Assembly: GCA_000244995.1 (NCBI GenBank)
Contig: CM001438.1
Location: 2,194,090 to 2,258,089, forward strand
Reading direction: 5' to 3'
DNA: 64,000 bases
Origin: Burkholderiales bacterium JOSHI_001
Lineage (GTDB): Bacteria > Pseudomonadota > Gammaproteobacteria > Burkholderiales > Burkholderiaceae_C
Position 1 is the stretch's first letter, and each line of letters starts with the position of its first letter. The position numbers and the translations under genes are program-made. This document shows, one piece after another, positions 57,420-64,000 of this stretch. The notes beneath the pieces are model-generated. The model did not search any database and had not been told where the DNA came from. It saw only the letters and a program-made list of their open reading frames with translations.

Positions 57420-58949
57420 ATGAACGCCAGCCCGCCACCCCCACGCCAGACCGCCGCCCCCTTGCTGCTGGCCATGGCGGCCAATGCCGCCTTGCTGCTG
57501 TGGCTGGCTTCCGGCACGCCCTGGCTGGGCGCCGCCGTGGGGCTGGCGCTGGCGGCGGCGGCCGTGGCGGGCTGGTGCCAGCTGCGCCTGGGCGGCCGGG
57601 GCCGGGCCGGCCTGTGGGCCTGCGCCGGCCTGGTGGGCATGGTGGCGGCGCAGCCCTTGCTGTTTGCCGGTGGCACGGCCATGCCGGGCTGGCTGTTCCT
57701 GAACCTGTTGCTCACCCTGAGTTTGCTGCCCATGCTGCAGCGGGCCCTGCCCATCGTGCTGGCGGGCGCCCTGTTCCTGGCCCTGGCCTGGCCGATGCAG
57801 TGGTTCAGCCTGGACCGCAGCGCAGGCGTGGGCGTGGGGCACCTGGTGCTGCTGGTTCTGCACACCGGGGTGATGGCCGCGGTGGCCCAGCGCAATGCGC
57901 GCCAGGGCCGCGAGCGCTTTGATGTCGAATTCCTGGTGCGGGCCATGGGCACCGACGGTCCGATCCGCCTGGCGCTGGGCGCGGTGCGGGCCGAGTCCCG
58001 CCTGGGCACGCGCCTGCAGCAGGTGCAGCAACGCATGGCCGGGGTGCTGCGCCAGGTGCAGGCCGTGGTGTCCGAGGTGCAGCGCGCGTCGGCCGAACTG
58101 GACGCCAGCGGCGACGACCTGCGCCAGCGCACCTCGGGCAGCGCCCAGGGCATGCGTGAAGCGGCCATGACGCTGCAGCAGATCACCGTCATCGTGAAAA
58201 GCAGTGCCGAGGCGGCGATGCAGGCGCGGTCCATGGCGGCCAGCGCGTCCAACGAAGCGGCCGCCGGCGGGGCGCTGTTCAAGCAGGTGACCGGGCGCAT
58301 GCACGACATCCACCAGTCGTCCCAGCGCATCACCGACATCATCGGCGTGATCGACGGCATCGCCTTCCAGACCAACATCCTGGCGCTGAACGCGGCGGTC
58401 GAGGCCGCCCGCGCCGGCGAGCAGGGCCGCGGCTTTGCCGTGGTGGCGCAGGAGGTGCGGCAGCTGGCGCTGCGCACGTCCACCGCGGCGGCCGAGGTGA
58501 AGGCGCTGATCAGCGGCTCGGCCCACACCATCCGCGACGGCACGGCGCTGGTGGACGCGGCCGGTGTGGCCATGGACAACATCATCGTCTCGGTGCAGAA
58601 GGTGGGCCAGGTGTTTGAAAGCCTGTCGGCCGACACCACCGAACACGCCGGCAGCATCGAAGCCGTGACGCGCTCGGTGATGGACCTGGACGCCACCACG
58701 CGCCAGAACGTCAGCGTGGCCGAAACCACGCAGCGCATCGCGCGGGAGCTGCTGCAACAGGGGCAGGAACTGGAAACGGCGCTGGGGGCCTTCAAGCTGG
58801 GCGACGGCATGGGCGCCACGCCGGCGGCGGCTTCACCGGCGGCGGCGCTGGCCCGGGACACGCTGACCCACGCGGCACGTGCGCGCCCGGCCGCGCCCGT
58901 TGCGGCGCCGGCCGCCGGCGACGCCAGCGCCAAGGTCGAGTTTTTCTGA
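57420..58949 (+). CDS. Methyl-accepting chemotaxis protein without periplasmic domain
   Basis: 509-residue chemoreceptor. The N-terminal 150 residues are five or six hydrophobic helices connected by short loops (AAPLLLAMAANAALLLWLAS to VLLVLHTGVMAAVAQ), with no large periplasmic sensor or HAMP domain. The cytoplasmic signalling domain (about residues 240-450) ends in the highly conserved hairpin IDGIAFQTNILALNAAVEAA and EQGRGFAVVAQEVRQLA. A Pro/Ala-rich tail with VEFF follows. It may sense the membrane state or a small hydrophobic compound. Divergent from the receiver/CHASE kinase operon. Confidence 0.9.
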   Translation: MNASPPPPRQTAAPLLLAMAANAALLLWLASGTPWLGAAVGLALAAAAVAGWCQLRLGGRGRAGLWACAGLVGMVAAQPLLFAGGTAMPGWLFLNLLLTLSLLPMLQRALPIVLAGALFLALAWPMQWFSLDRSAGVGVGHLVLLVLHTGVMAAVAQRNARQGRERFDVEFLVRAMGTDGPIRLALGAVRAESRLGTRLQQVQQRMAGVLRQVQAVVSEVQRASAELDASGDDLRQRTSGSAQGMREAAMTLQQITVIVKSSAEAAMQARSMAASASNEAAAGGALFKQVTGRMHDIHQSSQRITDIIGVIDGIAFQTNILALNAAVEAARAGEQGRGFAVVAQEVRQLALRTSTAAAEVKALISGSAHTIRDGTALVDAAGVAMDNIIVSVQKVGQVFESLSADTTEHAGSIEAVTRSVMDLDATTRQNVSVAETTQRIARELLQQGQELETALGAFKLGDGMGATPAAASPAAALARDTLTHAARARPAAPVAAPAAGDASAKVEFF

Positions 58950-58991
58950 CGCACCCCGGGCGGGACAGCGGCGGCTGCTAAGCTGGCCGCC

Positions 58992-59657
58992 ATGTTCACC
59001 GGCATTGTTCAAGGTGTGGCCACGCTCGTGGCCCTGACAGACCGCCCCGGGCTGCGCAGCCTGACCCTGCAGTTTCCGCCCGGCTTCGATGCCGGCCTGC
59101 ACATTGGCGCCAGCGTGGCCTGCGACGGCGTGTGCCTCACCGTCACGCAGCGCCCCACCGCCGACCAGGCGCAGTTCGACGTGATGCAGCAGAGCCTGTC
59201 GCTCACCACCCTGGGCGGCTGGGTGCATGGCTCGCGCATCAATGTGGAGCGGGCGGCGAAAGACGGCGCCGAGATCGGTGGCCACCCGCTGAGCGGCCAC
59301 GTGGACTGCACCGGCCAGGTGCTGGCGGTTCGCGAGCCCGAGAACAACCGCGTGCTGCGCATCGGCGTGCCGGCCTCGCACCGGCGCTATGTGTTTGCCA
59401 AGGGCTACATCGCGGTGAACGGCGCCAGCCTCACCATCGCCGAAGCGAACCGCCAGGAAGGCTGGTTCGAGGTGTGGCTGATCCCCGAAACCCTGCGCCA
59501 GACCACCTTTGGCGACAAGCGCGTGGGCGATGGCCTGAACATCGAAGTGGAGCGCAGCACCCTGGTGATGGTGGAAACCGTCGAGCGGGTGCTGGACGAG
59601 CGCCTGGGCCCGCTGATGCCGGCGCTGCAGGCGCTGCTGGACGCGAAGGCCGGCTGA
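58992..59657 (+). CDS. ribE: Riboflavin synthase alpha chain (or close homologue)
   Basis: 221-residue two-domain lumazine-binding protein. The N-terminal MFTGIVQGVATL and the CDGVCLTVTQRPTADQAQFD barrel match riboflavin synthase; the second barrel has GGHPLSGHVDCTGQVL, FAKGYIAVNGASLTIAEA and WLIPETLRQTT. It would dismutate two molecules of dimethylribityl-lumazine to riboflavin. It is not next to other rib genes, and no FMN riboswitch can be seen in the 42-base gap before it, so it may be a second, standalone copy. Confidence 0.88.
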   Translation: MFTGIVQGVATLVALTDRPGLRSLTLQFPPGFDAGLHIGASVACDGVCLTVTQRPTADQAQFDVMQQSLSLTTLGGWVHGSRINVERAAKDGAEIGGHPLSGHVDCTGQVLAVREPENNRVLRIGVPASHRRYVFAKGYIAVNGASLTIAEANRQEGWFEVWLIPETLRQTTFGDKRVGDGLNIEVERSTLVMVETVERVLDERLGPLMPALQALLDAKAG

Positions 59658-59661
59658 AGGC

Positions 59662-60792
59662 TCAGGCCAGGACCAGCTGGAAGGCCGCGCCAGCCACCAC
59701 CTTGCCGTTGATCTGGATGTCCACGCGGTGTTCGCCCGCGTGGTAGCGCCGCGTGGTGACGGCTTTCATCGAATGCCGCTTGGCCAGTTCGCGCGTGGCG
59801 TCGGCGGCCAAGTCCAGCTTCCAGCCCTTGAACACCTTGGGCGAGGTGCTGCCATTGGCCTTGACGTGGTGCAGCACGTAGTCGATTTCCAGCGGCTGCG
59901 CCTTGCGGGCGGTGGAGCGCAGCTTCAGGCTGAACTGCAAGGCCTCGCCCACCCGCAGGCGCTTGGGCGCCAGTGTGAAGGCCGCCTCGCCCTTGAACGG
60001 CGTGCCCAGGCCCCACAGTGCAAGCGTCTCGGCGTGGCCCTGCTTGACCAGGCTGCGGCTGGCGTGGCGCAGCAGCGCGCGGCGCTGGGGTGGGGCGTCG
60101 CCCAGGTGGTCACGCACCCAGGCCACAACCACCTGCGGGTGGTCCTTGGCGATGTCGTTCAGGTGGTTGGCCACGCTGCGGCGCACGTAGTCGCTGGGGT
60201 CGTCCTGCAGCGCGGCCAGCAGGGGCAGGGTGGGGGACGGGTCTTTCACCAGCGCGGCCAGCCGCAAGCCCCAGGGCAGGCGCGGCCGGCTGCCTTCGCT
60301 GACCAGGCGCCGCACGTGCGGGCTGGGGTCGGTTGCCCAGCGGGCCAGGGTCTTGATCACCAGGTCAGGGTGGGCCTGGATGAAGGGCCGGATGGCGAAT
60401 TCGGCCGTGAATCGCTGCGTGAAGGCGTGCAGCGCGGCCAGCGCGCGCTGCGGATGCTGCAGACCGGCGCGGGCCACGAATTCACCCGCCGGCCACAGGA
60501 TCCAGCCGGCCAAGCCGTCAGTGTGAGATTCGGTGGGCCCACTTTCATCCACGGGCTTGGGCGGCGCCAGCGCGGCTTCCAGCATCGTGGCGGCCTGGTC
60601 GAAATCCGCCGGCAGGCAGGCCTGCAGCGCGCTGGCGATGTGGTCGGCGCGGGCCTTGAACTCCAGGGCGTCCAGGCCGCGCGTGGCCAGGCGCTGGAAG
60701 CGCTTGGCGTCGAAGTCCGGGGCCGCCCGGGACAACTGCGCCGCGGCATGCGCCACCACGCTGGCATTGAGCAGGTTCTTGAAGGGTTCCAA
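59662..60792 (-). CDS. AlkD-like DNA alkylation repair protein
   Basis: 376-residue protein of HEAT-like helical repeats at about residues 1-250 (ARWATDPSPHVRRLVSEGSR and SDYVRRSVANHLNDIAKDHP are classic AlkD/HEAT stretches), followed by a beta domain to the end (about residues 265-376, LRVGEALQFSLKLRSTA to VDIQINGKVVAG). The family is DNA glycosylase-like; here the C-terminal beta sandwich is an addition. No ATG is near the start. The TTG at 60792 gives the usual M-E-P-F-K-N-L-L N-terminus; a TTG at 60828 is a longer option. Divergent from argG with 75 bases between starts. Confidence 0.82.
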   Translation of the reverse strand: MEPFKNLLNASVVAHAAAQLSRAAPDFDAKRFQRLATRGLDALEFKARADHIASALQACLPADFDQAATMLEAALAPPKPVDESGPTESHTDGLAGWILWPAGEFVARAGLQHPQRALAALHAFTQRFTAEFAIRPFIQAHPDLVIKTLARWATDPSPHVRRLVSEGSRPRLPWGLRLAALVKDPSPTLPLLAALQDDPSDYVRRSVANHLNDIAKDHPQVVVAWVRDHLGDAPPQRRALLRHASRSLVKQGHAETLALWGLGTPFKGEAAFTLAPKRLRVGEALQFSLKLRSTARKAQPLEIDYVLHHVKANGSTSPKVFKGWKLDLAADATRELAKRHSMKAVTTRRYHAGEHRVDIQINGKVVAGAAFQLVLA

Positions 60793-60831
60793 GGGCAGGG
60801 CCGGGTTGGGGTGCGCAGCCGTGGACAATAG

Positions 60832-62199
<1,368 letters not shown>

Positions 62200-62208
62200 C
62201 GCGCGCCG

Positions 62209-63084
62209 TCAGCGGCCGCTGAAGCTCGGTGGCCGCCGGGCGGCGAAGGCGGCCAGGCCTTCCCGCAGATCCGCACTGCCCGCGCACAGCGCTTCGCGTG
62301 CGCGAAGCACCGCCTCGTCGGCCGTGCCGGCGGCGATGTCGTTCAGCGACGCCTTCATGCCCCGCAGCGCCAGCGGCGCGCCGGCCGCCAGCGCGTTGAC
62401 GATCACGCCCACCTCGGCGTCCAGGGATTCGGCCGAGGCCAGCACGTCCAGGTAGCCGAAGGCCAGCAGGTCGCGCGCATGCACCGCCTCGCCCAGCAGG
62501 AACAGGCGCTTGGCCTCGCCCAGGCCCAGGCGGTTGACATAGCGGCGCAGGCCGCTGGGGTAGTAGTGCAGGCCCAGGCGGGCGGCGGGCATGCGCAGTT
62601 CCATGGCGTCGATGCCGACCCGGAAGTCACAGGCCAGGCCCAGGTCGGTGGCCCCGCCGTACACGCTGCCGTTGAAACGGCAGATCGTGGGCACGGGCAG
62701 GGCCTCCAGGGCATCGACCGTCTGCTCGAACAATTGGGGCCCCTGGCGCGTGGCATCGGCGTCGCCGCTGCCCAGTTCACCCAGGTGGTAGCCGGCGCAG
62801 AAGGCCCGGCCGGTGGCGGTCAGCACCACCGCGTGCAGCGAAGTGTCCGCAGCCAGCGTCTGGAAGTGCCCCTGCAGCGCCAGCAGGTCCTCGGTGTGCA
62901 ATCGGTTCAGGTGCTGCGGCCGGTTCAGGGTGATCGTGGCGATGCCGCCCGCCACCGCCAGCACGGGTGCGCCCGGCGCCGCAGGTGAATTCTGATCATG
63001 CAGTCGCCGCGGATCCGGCTCTGCCGGGCCGCTTGCGGCGCCCCCTTGAGGGGGAACGCCGAAGGCGTTGCGGGGGTGGGTCAC
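62209..63084 (-). CDS. Enoyl-CoA hydratase/isomerase family protein
   Basis: Up to 291 residues; the crotonase core begins at LAVAGGIATITLNRPQHLNR. Oxyanion-hole residues lie in AFCAGYHLGELG and NGSVYGGATDLGLACDFRVG, with ARLGLHYYPSGLRRYV in the region that usually has the catalytic Glu. The GTG at 63084 used here overlaps the serA stop, but the first 40 or so codons lie within the GC-rich hairpin repeat at 63015-63069 and read like non-coding sequence. A GTG at 62964 would give a typical 251-residue protein and is equally plausible. Substrate unknown. Confidence 0.8.
   Translation of the reverse strand: MTHPRNAFGVPPQGGAASGPAEPDPRRLHDQNSPAAPGAPVLAVAGGIATITLNRPQHLNRLHTEDLLALQGHFQTLAADTSLHAVVLTATGRAFCAGYHLGELGSGDADATRQGPQLFEQTVDALEALPVPTICRFNGSVYGGATDLGLACDFRVGIDAMELRMPAARLGLHYYPSGLRRYVNRLGLGEAKRLFLLGEAVHARDLLAFGYLDVLASAESLDAEVGVIVNALAAGAPLALRGMKASLNDIAAGTADEAVLRAREALCAGSADLREGLAAFAARRPPSFSGR
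63015..63069. repeat. GC-rich four-hairpin repeat
   Basis: CCGGC-TCT-GCCGG, GCCGC-TT-GCGGC, CCCCC-TTGA-GGGGG and AACGCC-GAA-GGCGTT follow one another with almost no gap. The GGGCCGC...GCGGC and CCCCC...GGGGG parts also occur in the element at 24735-24789, so both probably belong to one intergenic repeat family. It lies between serA and the enoyl-CoA hydratase core, just where transcripts of serA would end. Confidence 0.6.
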
Positions 63085-64000
63085 TCCAAGGGAAGGTAGC
63101 GCACCGCCAACACGCCCTGGATGGCCCGCAGGCTGTCCAGCACCGCAGGCGCCACCGGGCTGTCCACGTCCACCAGGGTGTAGGCCATGTCGCCGCGCGA
63201 CTTGTTCACCATGTTGTGGATGTTCAGCCCGGCGTTGGCCATGGCGGTGGAGATCTGGCCCAGCATGTTGGGCACGTTGGCGTTGGCGATGGCCACGCGC
63301 CAGCCCGATTCACGCGCCATGGCCACGTTCGGGAAGTTCACTGCATTGGCCACATGCCCATGTTCCAGGAAGTCGCGCAGTTGGTCCACCACCATGATGG
63401 CGCAGTTCTCTTCGGCTTCGCGCGTGCTGGCGCCCAGGTGGGGCAGGGCGATGACTTTCGGGTGGCCGTTGATTGCGGCGCTGGGGAAGTCGCAGACATA
63501 GCGCCCCAGCGGGCCGGTGGCCAGCGCGTCCACCACGGCGCGTTCGTTCACCACCCCCTCGCGGGAGAAGTTCAAGAGCACCGCATCGGGCTTCATCAGG
63601 CCCAAGTTGGCGTCGTTCACCAGGTCGCGCGTGGCGGCCACCAGGGGCACGTGCAGGGTCACGAAGTGGGCGTTCTTCAGCACCTCGTTCACGCTGCCGG
63701 CACGCCGCACCTGCGAGGGCAGGCTCCAGGCCGCGTCCACGGTGATTTCGGGGTCGTGACCCAGCACGTTCATGCCCAGCTTGATGGCGGCGTCGGCCAC
63801 CAGGCACCCGATCTTGCCCAGGCCCACGATGCCCAGGGTGTGGCCGGCCAGCTCGAACCCGGCGAAGGCCTTCTTGCCTTCTTCCACCGCCTTGTCCATG
63901 TCCGGGCTGGCCGCATCCAGCGCGGCCACGAAGCCCAGGGCCGGCACGATGTTGCGCGCCGCCAGCAGCATGCCGGTGAGCACCAGTTCCTTCACCGCGT
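63081..64000 (-). CDS. serA: D-3-phosphoglycerate dehydrogenase, 3' part (window edge)
   Basis: 306 residues of the C-terminal part; the gene continues beyond base 64000. The NAD-binding domain has LGIVGLGKIGCLVADAAIKL and the Asp of GHDPEI. Catalytic elements are LLNFSREGVVNERAV (Arg/Glu region) and the final His in ALPHLGASTREAEENCAIM. A C-terminal ACT domain (about the last 75 residues, IANANVPNMLGQISTAMANA) suggests serine feedback control. It catalyses the first step of serine synthesis from 3-phosphoglycerate. Its TGA overlaps a GTG that could start the downstream enoyl-CoA hydratase. Confidence 0.9.
   Translation of the reverse strand, partial: AVKELVLTGMLLAARNIVPALGFVAALDAASPDMDKAVEEGKKAFAGFELAGHTLGIVGLGKIGCLVADAAIKLGMNVLGHDPEITVDAAWSLPSQVRRAGSVNEVLKNAHFVTLHVPLVAATRDLVNDANLGLMKPDAVLLNFSREGVVNERAVVDALATGPLGRYVCDFPSAAINGHPKVIALPHLGASTREAEENCAIMVVDQLRDFLEHGHVANAVNFPNVAMARESGWRVAIANANVPNMLGQISTAMANAGLNIHNMVNKSRGDMAYTLVDVDSPVAPAVLDSLRAIQGVLAVRYLPLE

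Overview
This window is GC-rich chromosomal DNA of a betaproteobacterium, almost certainly a member of the Burkholderiales (inference). The pointers are the smc-zipA pair, a type 1 QueF, a Bug/TctC-type binding protein, the succinylase route of lysine synthesis, PEP-CTERM proteins and a sigma54/NtrC-controlled amtB. The PEP-CTERM proteins and overall style fit the Rubrivivax/Leptothrix/Roseateles side of the order, but the genus cannot be fixed from the sequence. Genes are dense, often overlap by 4 bases, and lie on both strands. Long antisense reading frames are everywhere because of the GC bias.

Layout. 1-6.9 kb: a chalcone-isomerase-like secreted protein, a GAF/PAS histidine kinase with a single-domain response regulator, a secreted SnoaL-like protein, and an OmpR-type two-component pair. 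6.9-8.4 kb: a decayed IS66 element, then the 3' half of a tRNA (lysine-type) with its own terminator, which looks like an old integration site. 8.5-13.3 kb: an accessory-looking stretch with a potassium-channel-like protein, a tight three-gene cassette of unknown function (an internally duplicated protein, an Ig-like beta protein and an exported protein) and a DUF2177 membrane protein. 13.4-18.4 kb: a methyltransferase, a LigI-like hydrolase overlapping a TctC binding protein, a thiolase and an SDR oxidoreductase. 18.4-29.1 kb, all minus strand: ABC-F, alcohol dehydrogenase, prmB, dapE, pilU, dapD, dapC, a SET protein, an MFS carrier and queF.

29.2-44.1 kb: smc and zipA, then an 8-kb minus-strand block (HbpS/GlcG-like protein, two PEP-CTERM proteins, a GGDEF-EAL protein, and a subtilase with a C-terminal hexapeptide repeat), and then ligA. 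The block appears to separate ligA from zipA. 44.2-53.2 kb: Tat-exported amidohydrolase, LLM flavoprotein, DUF455 protein, gamma carbonic anhydrase, Hsp33, a double-TetR regulator facing an acyl-CoA ligase, a lipoprotein and an ArsC-like protein. 53.2-64 kb: amtB behind an NtrC site and a sigma54 promoter, a CHASE-type kinase plus receiver divergent from a chemoreceptor, riboflavin synthase, an AlkD-like protein, argG, an enoyl-CoA hydratase and the 3' part of a serA-type dehydrogenase running off the right edge.

The best candidates for something undescribed are the three-gene cassette beside the tRNA scar (9462-12751), the subtilase with the SEG hexapeptide repeat, and the tandem TetR regulator.
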